In this document: positions 18,428 to 27,171 of the stretch, in pieces
Numbering within the stretch: position 1 is the stretch's first letter
How the letters are laid out: the number at the start of each line of letters is the position of its first letter
Origin: an uncultured Porphyromonadaceae bacterium
GTDB taxonomy: Bacteria > Bacteroidota > Bacteroidia > Bacteroidales > Barnesiellaceae
NCBI GenBank assembly: GCA_900538555.1
Contig: UPYI01000014.1
Location: forward strand, 34,816-98,815
DNA: 64,000 bases
Direction: 5' to 3'
Translations under genes and position numbers: made by a program
Notes under the pieces: generated by a model
What the model was told of the DNA's origin: nothing
The model's input: the letters and a program-made list of their open reading frames with translations, nothing else
The model's database searches: none

Positions 18428-19816
18428 ATGACAACAAAACAACGTACTCTGAAAGACAGCTTTTCCATTAGTGGAAAGGGTTTACATACCGGGCTGAAAA
18501 TTACAGCTACTTTCTTGCCTGCTCCCGAAAATCATGGAATTAAAATACAACGTATCGACTTGGAAGGTCAGCCTATTATCGACGCTTTGGCAGAGAATGT
18601 AGTGGAAACCAGCCGCGGAACGGTATTGGCAAAAGGCGATGCCCGTGTCAGCACGGTGGAACATGCCATGTCGGCTCTTTTCTGTGCCGAGATCGACAAC
18701 TGCCTGATTCAGGTCGATGCCCCTGAACTTCCTATACTCGACGGCAGTGCGCGTCTGGTTGCCGACGAAATCGAACGTGTAGGGATTGAGGAACAGAAAG
18801 CGGCAAAAGATTTCTATATCATCAAATCGAAAATCGAGGTGACCGACGAGGCTACCGGATCGTCTATTATCGTGCTGCCCGACGAGGAGTTCAGTATCAA
18901 TACGTTGATTTCGTTCAATTCTCCGATTCTGAGCAACCAGTTTGCCAGTCTGGAAAACTTCTCGGATTTCAACCGGGAGATTGCCGGTTGCCGTACATTC
19001 GTTTTCGTTCGTGAAGTAGAACCGTTGTTGAAGAATAATCTGATCAAAGGCGGAGACTTGGATAATGCGATCGTTATCTACGACCAGAAGACTTCGCAGG
19101 AAGAACTGGACCGTTTGGCGGATCTGATGAATATCCCTCACAAACATGTGGATGAACTGGGATATATCAACAACCGTCCGCTTATGTTCGATAACGAGCC
19201 GGCACGACACAAATTGCTCGATTTGCTGGGCGATATCGCTTTGGTCGGCAGACCGATCAAAGGACGGATTATCGCTACTCGTCCGGGGCACAAGATCAAC
19301 AATCAGTTCGCTTGCCTGATCCGGAAGAATATCCGTCGTCAGGAGATGCAGGCTCCGGTTTATGATCCGAACAAAGAACCGGTGATGGATGTCAATAAAA
19401 TCCGTCAGCTTCTCCCGCACCGTTATCCGTTCCAATTGGTGGATAAGGTGATAGAAATGGGCAAGACGCATATCGTGGGTGTAAAGAATGTGACCAGCAA
19501 CGAGCCGTTCTTCCAGGGTCACTTCCCCACCGAACCGGTGATGCCGGGTGTATTGCAGGTTGAGGCTATGGCTCAGACCGGAGGTCTGCTGGTACTGAGT
19601 ATGGTGGATGAACCGGAACGTTATTCGACTTACTTCATGAAGATCGATAACGTGAAGTTCCGCCAGAAAGTGGTGCCCGGCGATACGATCGTGTTCCATT
19701 TGTCGTTGATGACGGAGGTTCGCCGCGGATGTGCTTACATGAAAGGGTATGCGTTCGTGGGTGAGAAGATCGTTTCGGAAGCTGAATTCATGGCTCAGAT
19801 TATAAAGAATAAATAA
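18428..19816 (+). CDS. lpxC: LpxC-FabZ fusion (deacetylase / 3-hydroxyacyl-ACP dehydratase)
   Basis: 462 residues, the bifunctional form usual in Bacteroidetes. The LpxC half (about 1-315) deacetylates UDP-3-O-acyl-GlcNAc, the committed lipid A step; its zinc ligands are seen in STVEHAMSALF and in HKHVDELGYINN. The FabZ half (about 320-462) dehydrates 3-hydroxyacyl-ACP; RYPFQLVDKVIEM and NEPFFQGHFPTEPVMPGVLQVEAMAQ hold the catalytic His and Glu. Joining the two balances the 3-hydroxyacyl-ACP pool between lipid A and fatty acids. It lies 30 bases after lpxD and 24 before lpxA. Confidence 0.96.
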   Translation: MTTKQRTLKDSFSISGKGLHTGLKITATFLPAPENHGIKIQRIDLEGQPIIDALAENVVETSRGTVLAKGDARVSTVEHAMSALFCAEIDNCLIQVDAPELPILDGSARLVADEIERVGIEEQKAAKDFYIIKSKIEVTDEATGSSIIVLPDEEFSINTLISFNSPILSNQFASLENFSDFNREIAGCRTFVFVREVEPLLKNNLIKGGDLDNAIVIYDQKTSQEELDRLADLMNIPHKHVDELGYINNRPLMFDNEPARHKLLDLLGDIALVGRPIKGRIIATRPGHKINNQFACLIRKNIRRQEMQAPVYDPNKEPVMDVNKIRQLLPHRYPFQLVDKVIEMGKTHIVGVKNVTSNEPFFQGHFPTEPVMPGVLQVEAMAQTGGLLVLSMVDEPERYSTYFMKIDNVKFRQKVVPGDTIVFHLSLMTEVRRGCAYMKGYAFVGEKIVSEAEFMAQIIKNK

Positions 19817-19840
19817 GAAATATAGCAGAAAGAGAACGTT

Positions 19841-20641
19841 ATGGAACAACCACTTGCATATATCCATCCCGACGCGAAAATCGGCAAGGACGTAGTGATC
19901 GGGCCGTTCGTCACGATCGATAAGAATGTCGTGATCGGCGACGGGACACGGATAGAACCCAATGTAACCATATATGAAGGAGCCCGGATCGGTAAAAACT
20001 GCCGGATATTCCCCGGTGCCGTGATTGCGGCGGTTCCGCAGGATCTGAAATTCCGCGGAGAGGAAACGACGGTAGAGATCGGCGATAACAATATGATCCG
20101 TGAATGCGTTACGATTCATCGCGGTACGGCTTCGAAAGGAAAGACTGTAATCGGAAACAACTGTCTGATTATGGCTTATGCCCATATTGCGCACGATTGT
20201 GTGTTGGGCAGCAATATTATTCTGGCTAATGCCGTGCAGTTGGCAGGCGAGGTGGAGGTAGACGATTTCGCCATTATCGGTGGCGGAACGCTGGTTCACC
20301 AGTTCAGCCGTATCGGCGGTCATGTCATGATTCAAGGCGGGTCGCACATCAACAAGGATATTCCGCCTTATGTACGGGCTGCCCGTATGCCTATATCGTA
20401 CACCGGTATCAATACGGTAGGTTTGCGCCGTCGTAATTTCTCGAACGAAACGATCGCTTTGATACAGGATGTGTATCGCAGTCTTTTCGCCTCGGGCATG
20501 AATACGACAGAAGCATTGGCATACATCGAATCGGAGATTCCCGCATCGAAAGAGCGCGATGAGATTGTCGCTTTCGTACGGGCTTCGTCGCGAGGTATTA
20601 TCAAAGGACTGACCGGTGGAGCAAGTGTAGTGAACGATTAA
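19841..20641 (+). CDS. lpxA: UDP-N-acetylglucosamine acyltransferase LpxA
   Basis: 266 residues, the canonical LpxA by context and sequence. It transfers a 3-hydroxyacyl chain from ACP to the 3-OH of UDP-GlcNAc, first step of lipid A. Beta-helix repeats start at AKIGKDVVIGPFVTIDKNVVIGDG. The catalytic base is His118 in AHIAHDC and a second active-site His sits in GGTLVHQFSRIG. The ruler region reads PPYVRAARMPISYTG, lacking the glycine of the E. coli C14 enzyme; the acyl length cannot be predicted. Last gene of the lpx operon, followed by a terminator at 20657-20706. Confidence 0.95.
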   Translation: MEQPLAYIHPDAKIGKDVVIGPFVTIDKNVVIGDGTRIEPNVTIYEGARIGKNCRIFPGAVIAAVPQDLKFRGEETTVEIGDNNMIRECVTIHRGTASKGKTVIGNNCLIMAYAHIAHDCVLGSNIILANAVQLAGEVEVDDFAIIGGGTLVHQFSRIGGHVMIQGGSHINKDIPPYVRAARMPISYTGINTVGLRRRNFSNETIALIQDVYRSLFASGMNTTEALAYIESEIPASKERDEIVAFVRASSRGIIKGLTGGASVVND

Positions 20642-20656
20642 ATCGGTACGATATAC

Positions 20657-20706
20657 GGGGGCTGTGTCGAAATGAATTGAAGTTTTCGATGCAGCCCCTG
20701 TTTTAT
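20657..20706 (+). terminator. Terminator of the lpx operon
   Basis: GGGGCTG (20658-20664) pairs with CAGCCCC (20692-20698), with an inner TCGAAA/TTTTCGA pairing, followed by TGTTTTATTT. Confidence 0.8.
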
Positions 20707-20910
20707 TTCGGTGTATTAGAATCTCTAAGATACAAGACATCGAGGATGAGGGCGACAGGAGTTTACTAATGTAAACGACTTAGTCCGAATGACGATGGCA
20801 ACGCCGCAGATTGGAGATTATGCCGCATCGTTTTGTTTGCATCCGGAGGTCTCGAATATCGAGGGGCGGAAATCCGAAAAAAATAGTCGTGGAAAAATAG
20901 ACCGTAAACT
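20707..20910. other. Non-coding spacer without recognised features
   Basis: About 200 bases between the lpx terminator and the promoter of the next gene. A short block around 20730-20860 has less AT-rich composition than the flanks and is free of long credible ORFs. It could be a dispersed element, but no second copy exists in this window. Confidence 0.3.
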
Positions 20911-20940
20911 TTTGTGCGGCGAGAATTTTTATTACTTTTG
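20911..20940 (+). promoter_or_regulatory. Promoter of the pRiA4-like gene
   Basis: -33 TTTG at 20911-20914, 18-base spacer, -7 TACTTTTG at 20933-20940. The predicted leader to ATG 20979 is about 32 bases. Confidence 0.6.
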
Positions 20941-20978
20941 GAAAAACATAATTCGATAAAAATAAAATTTGAGAGACT

Positions 20979-21533
20979 ATGATATATAAGTTCTTACTTG
21001 TTTCCGACGAGGTCGATAATTTCAAACGGGAGATTTGCATCGATTCGGATGCCAAGTTCATCGACTTGCATGATGCTATATTGGATTCGGTCGGATATAC
21101 CAAAGACCAGATGACTTCTTTCTTTATCTGCGATGACGATTGGGAAAAGAAAACGGAGGTTACGTTGATGGATATGGGTGCCGGTTCGGACGAAGACATC
21201 TGGATCATGGGCGAAACCGCTTTGAGCGAATTGCTGGAAGATGAAGGACAGAGACTGATATTCATATTCGATTATATGACCGAGCGGATGTTTTTCATGG
21301 AGTTGAGGGAAATCGTTCCGGGAAAAACATTGGACAAGCCCGTTTGCACGAAATCGGTCGGCGATGCACCGGTGCAGATCATCGATTTCGAAGAGATGGA
21401 GAAGAAGACGGCTGTGAAAGCAAGCGACCTCGACGAGGATTTTTATGGCGACGAGTCGTTTGATCCTTCGGAACTGGACGAGGAGGGATTTGCCGATCTC
21501 GATTTCAGCGACGGCGGTAGCGACCTCTATTGA
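20979..21533 (+). CDS. pRiA4b ORF-3-like (IS1096 passenger TnpR family) protein
   Basis: 184 residues. The first 120 follow the plasmid pRiA4b ORF-3-like fold: YKFLLVSDEVDNFKREICIDSDAKFIDLHDAILDSVGY ... SFFICDDDWEKKTEVTLMDMG ... LIFIFDYMTERMFFMELREI. The C-terminal 60 residues are strongly acidic and low-complexity (EDFYGDESFDPSELDEEGFADLDFSD). The family name comes from a passenger gene of an insertion sequence, but no transposase or ends are near, and Bacteroidetes carry it as a stand-alone gene. Function unknown. It has its own promoter and a strong terminator. Confidence 0.8.
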   Translation: MIYKFLLVSDEVDNFKREICIDSDAKFIDLHDAILDSVGYTKDQMTSFFICDDDWEKKTEVTLMDMGAGSDEDIWIMGETALSELLEDEGQRLIFIFDYMTERMFFMELREIVPGKTLDKPVCTKSVGDAPVQIIDFEEMEKKTAVKASDLDEDFYGDESFDPSELDEEGFADLDFSDGGSDLY

Positions 21534-21580
21534 TCGGGAAATCTATATAAGGGTAAATAAGAGAGGGGTGACCCTCTGAG

Positions 21581-21630
21581 AAAACGGCTGCTGAAAGTTG
21601 GATTGAAAAACTTTCAGCAGCCGTTTTTTT
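21581..21630 (+). terminator. Strong terminator after the pRiA4-like gene
   Basis: AAAACGGCTGCTGAAAGTT (21581-21599) pairs perfectly with its complement at 21609-21627, followed by TTT. A small AGAGGG/CCCTCT hairpin precedes it at 21562-21577. Confidence 0.9.
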
Positions 21631-21758
21631 ATATTCGGAAAGATACTCCGTCGTTTTATACTTTAACTCTCTGGCTTCAATAAACGTCTACGGAAACGTA
21701 CCTTGCCATGCTTTGCCGGGAGGCTGGGAAGTTCGGAGTCCGGTTTGTCTTCGAAACG

Positions 21759-22901
21759 TCAAGCCATCCGGTTCTTGTAGTCTTCATATCCGAACTGCCG
21801 TAGTATTTTCAACTCGCCGTTGCCGGTGGCAAGTGCCAGTGCGGGGTGGGATATACCGTTGAACATGGTCGTCTTGACGGTTGTGTAGTGGATCATGTCT
21901 TCGAAAATGATGCGCTCGCCTATTTGCAGTTCATGGTCGAAACTCCAATCGCCGATAAAGTCTCCGCTCAGGCAGGAGTTTCCTCCCATACGGTAGGTGG
22001 GCAGTCCCGGGGTAGGTTCCAATGCACCCCGTATCACCGGTTTGTAAGGCATTTCCAGACAGTCGGGCATGTGGCAGGCAAACGAAACATCGAGAATGGC
22101 GGTGCGGATGCCGTGGTTCTCGACTAAATCGACGACTGTCGATACGAGTACGCCGGTTTGCCATGCAAATGCACTGCCCGGCTCCATGATCAGTTCGAGG
22201 TTGGGATGACGGCGGCGGAACTCCTGCAACAGCCCGATCAGATGTTCGGTGTCGTAGCCTTTGCGTGTCATGAGGTGACCGCCTCCCATGTTCAGCCATT
22301 TCACTTGCGGTAACAGATGTCCGAAACGTTCTTCCACCACCGCCAGCGTTTTTTCCAGATCGTAGGAGCTGGATTCGCATAAGGTGTGGAAATGCAGCCC
22401 TTCGATGCCTTCGGGCAGACGGTCGCCGATAAGATCGGCAATGACTCCCATACGCGAACCGGGGGCACACGGATTGTACAGGTCGGTTCCTACCTCCGAA
22501 TACTCGGGATTGATGCGCAATCCGCAGGAGATGCGGTTCCCGTCGGCTACCACCTGCGGGTAGAATCTATGGAACTGCGACAGGGAGTTGAATGTGATGT
22601 GGCTGCTGTATTTCAAAAATATCGGAAAATTTTCGTCGGTGTATGCCGGAGAGTAGGTGTGCGCCGGACTGCCCATTTCTTCGAATGCCAGCCGGGCTTC
22701 ATTGACCGAACTTGCCGTAGAGTATGGAATGTATTCGCGCACGATCGGAAATACTTTCCATAAGGCAAAGGCTTTGAATGCGAGTATGATGTTTGCCCCG
22801 GACTGCTCTTTTACCGAGCGGATCAGCGACAGATTGTTGCGTAACAGGGTTTCGTCCAATACGTAGCAGGGCGAAGGGGCTTGTTGTAATAGGTCGTTCA
22901 T
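21759..22901 (-). CDS. nspC: Carboxynorspermidine decarboxylase
   Basis: 380 residues, fold-type III PLP decarboxylase of the alanine-racemase-like barrel family. It decarboxylates carboxynorspermidine/carboxyspermidine, the last step of the alternative polyamine route found in gut Bacteroidales. The PLP lysine is Lys43 in LAFKAFALW; phosphate-binding glycines are in LNMGGGHLMTRKGYD and MEPGSAFAWQTG. Dimer-interface residues appear in VSFACHMPDCLEMPYKP and NSCLSGDFIGDW. The partner dehydrogenase is not in the window. Upstream lies one copy of the palindromic repeat. Confidence 0.93.
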   Translation of the reverse strand: MNDLLQQAPSPCYVLDETLLRNNLSLIRSVKEQSGANIILAFKAFALWKVFPIVREYIPYSTASSVNEARLAFEEMGSPAHTYSPAYTDENFPIFLKYSSHITFNSLSQFHRFYPQVVADGNRISCGLRINPEYSEVGTDLYNPCAPGSRMGVIADLIGDRLPEGIEGLHFHTLCESSSYDLEKTLAVVEERFGHLLPQVKWLNMGGGHLMTRKGYDTEHLIGLLQEFRRRHPNLELIMEPGSAFAWQTGVLVSTVVDLVENHGIRTAILDVSFACHMPDCLEMPYKPVIRGALEPTPGLPTYRMGGNSCLSGDFIGDWSFDHELQIGERIIFEDMIHYTTVKTTMFNGISHPALALATGNGELKILRQFGYEDYKNRMA

Positions 22902-22930
22902 ATATTATGGTGTCGTTTTGAGTTCATTTC

Positions 22931-22992
22931 ATCTTTTCTTGCTCGGTATAGTCCGAACAAGCTCGGCTCAACTCCCGGTTTATCGAGACGTT
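22931..22992 (-). repeat. Palindromic repeat element, copy upstream of nspC
   Basis: Plus-strand core GCTCGGTATAGTCCGAACAA, then GCTCGGCTCAACTCCCGGTTTATCGAGACG: the same order of blocks as the other copies (GCCTCGGCATAG, CCGAAC..TTCGG, CTCTCGGCTT, TCGAAAACG) with several substitutions. It fills the gap between the pcrA stop and the nspC start. Confidence 0.65.
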
Positions 22993-25366
22993 AGATAATT
23001 GTGAATTTGGCGAATTTTAACAGCAACTGCTTTTCTCCGACTTGTTCGAACCGGACTTTGATTTTGCAGTTGTCGCCTTCGCCTTCGATGGCGAGAACTT
23101 CGCCGTTTCCGAATCGGCTGTGGCAGATCCGGCTGCCGATCTGCACGCCGCTTTGTGAACCGGCTGTTTTGTCCGGCATTGCCGGTTGCGGTGTTTTTGC
23201 CGACGGCATTTCGAGCCGGGTCAGTTTGCGGTTTGCCGGTGCTTTGAATGGCGTGTATTCTTTCTCCTCATCCGGAATGTCGTATGTTTTTCTCGATGAG
23301 TTCCGTTCGGGATAGGCGGGACGTTCGTTGAAGAACGAGCGTTGTCTCCACGGGGCTTCCGGCGATGCTGCGCGGGCAGCCCGAATGGTTTGGTAGTTAT
23401 CGGGATAAGAGACGAATTGCGGATCGAAATCTTTGAGGAAGCGGCTGGGCGGGGATGCCGTTTGTTGTCCGTTACGAAAGCGCGAAGATGCATAGGAGAG
23501 GGTACAGGTCTCTTCGGCTCGGGTAATGGCGACATAGAGCAGCCGCCGTTCTTCCTCGATCTGTTCTTCGCTGCCGTGACACATATTGGACGGGAACAGT
23601 TCGTCTTCTACTCCGACGATGAATACATGCCGGAACTCCAATCCTTTCGATGCGTGTACGGTCATCATCGTCACTTTGTCGCTCTCTTCGTCCGTATCGT
23701 TGTCTTGGTCGGTAGCTAAGGAGATTTCGGCAAGGAAGTCGGTCATACTTTTTGCATCCGATCCTTCTTCTTCTTTCAAGGCGTAGAACTCCCGGATACC
23801 GTTCAGCAACTCTTCGATATTTTCCTGCCGGCTGACATTCTCGGTCGTATTGTCGGTATGTATTTCTTTGAAGATGCCCGAGCGTTTGATGATCCATTCC
23901 GCCAGTTCGGGCAAGGGCTTTTGCTCTGCACCGGATTGGAACTCGTTTATCAAGTCGGTGAACCCTTTCAGCTTATTGTACGTCCCGTTGTTGATGTTCA
24001 GCCCGTATTCGTCGGGAGAGGCTACGACTTGCCATAAGCTGGCGTTCTGTTCGTTGGCGGCGGATATGACTTTCTGGACGGTCGTATCGCCGATGCCCCG
24101 GGTCGGGTAATTGATCACCCGTTTTAAAGCCTCTTCGTCGTTCGGGTTGATAGTGAGCCGGAAATATGCCAGTGCGTCTTTGATCTCCTTGCGCTGGTAG
24201 AACGAAAGTCCGCCGTATATGCGATAGGGGATGTTTCGTTTGCGCAGGGCTTCTTCCAATACGCGCGACTGTGCGTTGGTGCGGTAGAGTATGGCAAAGT
24301 CGTTGAAGGGGGCATGGTCCGACAAGTGCATTTCCGCAATGCGGTTCGAGATTAAGAATCCCTCCTCGAAGTCGGAGTATGCGCTTAGTATGTTTACTAA
24401 CGAACCGCGTTTCTTTTCGGAAAAGATATGTTTTCTGATCTGTTCCTTATTCTTGCTTATCAGGCTGTTGGCGGCATCTACGATATTTTGCGTGGAACGG
24501 TAGTTCTGTTCCAGCTTGAATATCCGGAGCTCGGGGTATTCCGTTTGCAGGTTCAGAATGTTCCGGATGTTCGCTCCGCGGAACGAGTAGATGCTCTGGG
24601 CATCGTCGCCGACCACGCACAACTGATGGTGTTGTTTGCACAGTTGGCTGACAATCAGGTGCTGGGCGAAGTTCGTATCTTGATACTCATCGACCAATAT
24701 GTAGGCGAAATGCTGCTGGTAGTTTGCCAAAACATCGGGATGATCCCGAAACAGGATGTTCGTGTAGAGCAGCAGGTCGTCGAAGTCCATTGCGCCGGCA
24801 ATGAAGCATCGCCGGGCGTAGGCGGAGTATATTTCGTGAAGCTGCGGACGTTTCGATTGTGCGTCGGCTGCCATTATCTCCCGGTTTTGCGCGTAGGACG
24901 ACGGGGTGATCAGAGCATTTTTGGCATTGGATATGGTGCTTTGTACCGATTGCGGCTTATAGAGTTTGTCGTCGAGCCCTTTTTCCTTGATGATGCTTTT
25001 TATCAGCGATTTGGAGTCGGAACTGTCGTATATCGTGAAGTCGTGCCGGAATCCGATGCGGTCGGCGTTGCTGCGCAGAATGCGCGAGAAAATGGAGTGG
25101 AATGTTCCCATCCACAACTGCGATGCTTTCTCTGCCCCGATCAGCTGCCCGATACGTTCTTTCATTTCCTTTGCCGCCTTGTTGGTGAAGGTCAGAGCCA
25201 GAATGCGGTAGGGCGGTATTCCGCACTGCAACAGATGGGCTATCTTATACGTGAGTACACGCGTCTTACCCGATCCAGCTCCGGCGATAACCAATGCGGG
25301 TCCTCCGTTATATTCAACAGCCTTGCGTTGGGCGTCGTTCAGGGCTTTCAGAAAATTTTCTTCCAC
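22991..25366 (-). CDS. pcrA: PcrA/UvrD-type superfamily 1 DNA helicase
   Basis: 791 residues if it starts at GTG 25366. An in-frame TTG at 25387 is inside the -7 box TACTTTTG (25385-25392) and cannot be the start; GTG gives VEENFLKALNDAQRKAVEY, the expected N-terminus. It unwinds DNA 3'-5' in repair and replication-fork rescue. Motifs in order: Walker A AGAGSGKT (residues 28-35), LALTFTNKAAKEMKERI, DFDDLLLYTNILF, Walker B ILVDEYQDTNFAQH, VVGDDAQSIYSFRGA, LEQNYRSTQNI, VTMMTVHASKGLEF and LLYVAITRAEE. The C-terminus ends with the Tudor-like GSRICHSRFGNGEVLAIEGEG segment. Confidence 0.94.
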   Translation of the reverse strand: MEENFLKALNDAQRKAVEYNGGPALVIAGAGSGKTRVLTYKIAHLLQCGIPPYRILALTFTNKAAKEMKERIGQLIGAEKASQLWMGTFHSIFSRILRSNADRIGFRHDFTIYDSSDSKSLIKSIIKEKGLDDKLYKPQSVQSTISNAKNALITPSSYAQNREIMAADAQSKRPQLHEIYSAYARRCFIAGAMDFDDLLLYTNILFRDHPDVLANYQQHFAYILVDEYQDTNFAQHLIVSQLCKQHHQLCVVGDDAQSIYSFRGANIRNILNLQTEYPELRIFKLEQNYRSTQNIVDAANSLISKNKEQIRKHIFSEKKRGSLVNILSAYSDFEEGFLISNRIAEMHLSDHAPFNDFAILYRTNAQSRVLEEALRKRNIPYRIYGGLSFYQRKEIKDALAYFRLTINPNDEEALKRVINYPTRGIGDTTVQKVISAANEQNASLWQVVASPDEYGLNINNGTYNKLKGFTDLINEFQSGAEQKPLPELAEWIIKRSGIFKEIHTDNTTENVSRQENIEELLNGIREFYALKEEEGSDAKSMTDFLAEISLATDQDNDTDEESDKVTMMTVHASKGLEFRHVFIVGVEDELFPSNMCHGSEEQIEEERRLLYVAITRAEETCTLSYASSRFRNGQQTASPPSRFLKDFDPQFVSYPDNYQTIRAARAASPEAPWRQRSFFNERPAYPERNSSRKTYDIPDEEKEYTPFKAPANRKLTRLEMPSAKTPQPAMPDKTAGSQSGVQIGSRICHSRFGNGEVLAIEGEGDNCKIKVRFEQVGEKQLLLKFAKFTII

Positions 25367-25384
25367 GTCGTTTTTGCTTTGGTG

Positions 25385-25392
25385 CAAAAGTA
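25385..25392 (-). promoter_or_regulatory. Promoter -7 box of pcrA
   Basis: TACTTTTG followed by CACC on the minus strand. Transcription would start near 25378, leaving about a dozen bases before the GTG at 25366. Confidence 0.6.
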
Positions 25393-25457
25393 GTGATAAA
25401 AAAAGAAAGTAGAAAGTGAATCCGAATCCATCGTCGGGTGTCCTGTCGGAGTATGGT

Positions 25458-26828
25458 TTACAGCCATTTTTTCAGCGTACGGAGCTTTGGGGCGTAGGGT
25501 GCGAATTTCAGTCCGATATTGAATGCCGTGGTTGTCTTTACGACACTTTTCGGATGGCTGAATGTTTCGAAACTGTATCGCCCGTGATATTGTCCGATGC
25601 CGCTATTGCCGATGCCGCCGAATGGCAGGTCGGAATTGACGACATGCGAAATGGTGTCGTTGATACATACGCCGCCCGATGAAGTGTGTTGTATCATGTA
25701 CCGGGCTCTTTTTTTGCTTCGGGTGAAGTAGTAGAGCGCGAGCGGTTTTTCGTGGGTATTGATGTATTCCACACAGTCGTCGATGTCGTCGAACGGTATT
25801 ACGGGCAATATCGGTCCGAATATTTCGTCGGTCAGTAAGGGGGAGCCGGGGCGCACGTTTTCGATCAGAGTGGGGGCGATATAACGTTCGTCGGGGTCGG
25901 CAGTTCCTCCGCAAACGATGTCGCCGTCTTTCAGCAAGGGCAGCAGCCGATCGATGTGTCTCCGGTTTACGATACGGGGATAATCGGGCGACAGGCGGGG
26001 ATCTTCGCCGTATTGCCGGGCGATTTCCTTCCGTATGGCATCGATCAACCGATCTTTGATAGTGCTGTGTACCATCAGGTAGTCGGGGGCGACACAGGTT
26101 TGTCCGCAGTTGAGCAGTTTGCCCCAGACGATTCTGCGGGCGGCAACCGGCAGGTCGGCATCGTCATCGACGATACAGGGACTTTTCCCGCCTAATTCGA
26201 GGGTAACCGGGGTGAGATGCCGTGCGGCGGCTTCCATGACGGATTTGCCGAAACGGACACCTCCGGTATAGAATATGTAGTCGAAACGTTCCTGCAATAA
26301 CATTTCGGTGGTATGGGCATCGGTTGCCGTTACGGCGATGTATTCGCTTTCGAAACATTCGTCGATGAGGCGGGTCTGTACCTCCGAGGTGCAGGGCGCA
26401 TCGGGCGAGGGCTTGACGATGGCACAGTTTCCGGCAGCAATCGCACCGATCAATGGCGACAATGTCAATTGTACGGGATAGTTCCACGGCGCAATGATCA
26501 GTACCACACCGTAGGGTTCGGGATGCACGAAACTTTTCGATCCTGCCATGAACAAGGGCGTGGGACACTTTTTCTCTTTGCTCCAACCGGCAAGATGTTT
26601 CTTGGCTGATTTGATCTCGCGCAGGATCAGACCGATTTCCGAGGCATAACTTTCGAATGCCGATTTTCCCAGATCGTTCCGCAACGCTTCGGTCAGTTCC
26701 GGTTCGTATTTCCGGATGCCTTCCTGCAAGCGGTCGAGTGCACATAGTCTGAACGGTATTTCCCGGGTGATGTGTTCCGTGAAAAACAGCCGTTGCGATT
26801 GTATGAGGTCTTGTATGGGTGTATTCAT
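25458..26828 (-). CDS. NAD(P)-dependent aldehyde dehydrogenase
   Basis: 456 residues, length and pattern of the short class 3 (fatty/aromatic aldehyde) ALDH group. It oxidises an aldehyde to the acid with NAD(P)+. Visible: VLIIAPWNYPVQLTLSPLIGAIAAGNCAIVKPSP (cofactor site), FYTGGVRFGKSVMEAA, general base Glu in TLELGGKSPCIV, and nucleophile Cys in NCGQTCVAPDY; the C-terminal GGVCINDTISHVVNSDLPFGGIGNSGIGQYHG matches the family. The C-terminus is soluble-looking (FAPYAPKLRTLKKWL) without a clear membrane anchor. Separate from pcrA by 91 bases. The substrate is unknown. Confidence 0.92.
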   Translation of the reverse strand: MNTPIQDLIQSQRLFFTEHITREIPFRLCALDRLQEGIRKYEPELTEALRNDLGKSAFESYASEIGLILREIKSAKKHLAGWSKEKKCPTPLFMAGSKSFVHPEPYGVVLIIAPWNYPVQLTLSPLIGAIAAGNCAIVKPSPDAPCTSEVQTRLIDECFESEYIAVTATDAHTTEMLLQERFDYIFYTGGVRFGKSVMEAAARHLTPVTLELGGKSPCIVDDDADLPVAARRIVWGKLLNCGQTCVAPDYLMVHSTIKDRLIDAIRKEIARQYGEDPRLSPDYPRIVNRRHIDRLLPLLKDGDIVCGGTADPDERYIAPTLIENVRPGSPLLTDEIFGPILPVIPFDDIDDCVEYINTHEKPLALYYFTRSKKRARYMIQHTSSGGVCINDTISHVVNSDLPFGGIGNSGIGQYHGRYSFETFSHPKSVVKTTTAFNIGLKFAPYAPKLRTLKKWL

Positions 26829-26902
26829 AATATGCGGTATTGTGAAGTAAATGTAAGGATATTTTTTGAACCATAGCTAAAAACGGGTTTCGTTTTTAAA
26901 AT

Positions 26903-27127
26903 GTTTTCGATAAGCCGAGAGCAGAGCCGAACTTGTTCGGTCTATGCCGAGCGAAGAAAAGGTGCATGAATATGAACGTTTTCGATAAGTCGAGAGCAGA
27001 GTCGAACTTGTTCGATCTATGCCGAGCGAAGAAAAGGTGCATGAATATGAACGTTTTCGATAAGCCGAGAGCAGAGTCGAACTTGTTCGATCTATGCCGA
27101 GCGAAGAAAAGGTGCATGAATATGAAA
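26903..27127. repeat. Three tandem 75-bp units of the palindromic repeat
   Basis: Units at 26903-26977, 26978-27052 and 27053-27127. Each reads GTTTTCGATAAG, YCGAGAGCAGAG, YCGAACTTGTTCG, RTCTATGCCGAGCGAAG, AAAAGGTGCATGAATATGAA; units two and three differ by very few bases. The inner CGAACTTGTTCG is a perfect palindrome. The period is a multiple of three, so spurious 25-residue repeat ORFs stay open on both strands. The array sits 45 bases before the start of the second RND operon and accounts for most of the 343-base gap between the genes. Confidence 0.9.
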
Positions 27128-27171
27128 CATATCCCGCTGCCGATGTGTTATAACGGATAATAACCGTATAT

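Noticed and set aside
18482..20740. 752-codon open frame antisense to lpxC/fabZ and lpxA
   Set aside because: It is antisense to two well-defined genes and shows only the low-complexity pattern of a shadow frame.
20720..20880. Possible dispersed element between lpxA and the pRiA4-like gene
   Set aside because: The composition differs from the flanks but only one copy exists in this window and no inverted ends were found.
20979..21533. Insertion sequence, suggested by the IS1096-passenger family name
   Set aside because: No transposase, terminal inverted repeats or target-site duplications are seen; the gene has its own promoter and terminator.
26896..27160. Open frames with 25-residue repeats on both strands
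   Set aside because: They result from a 75-bp non-coding tandem repeat whose period is a multiple of three; both strands are open and neither resembles a protein.
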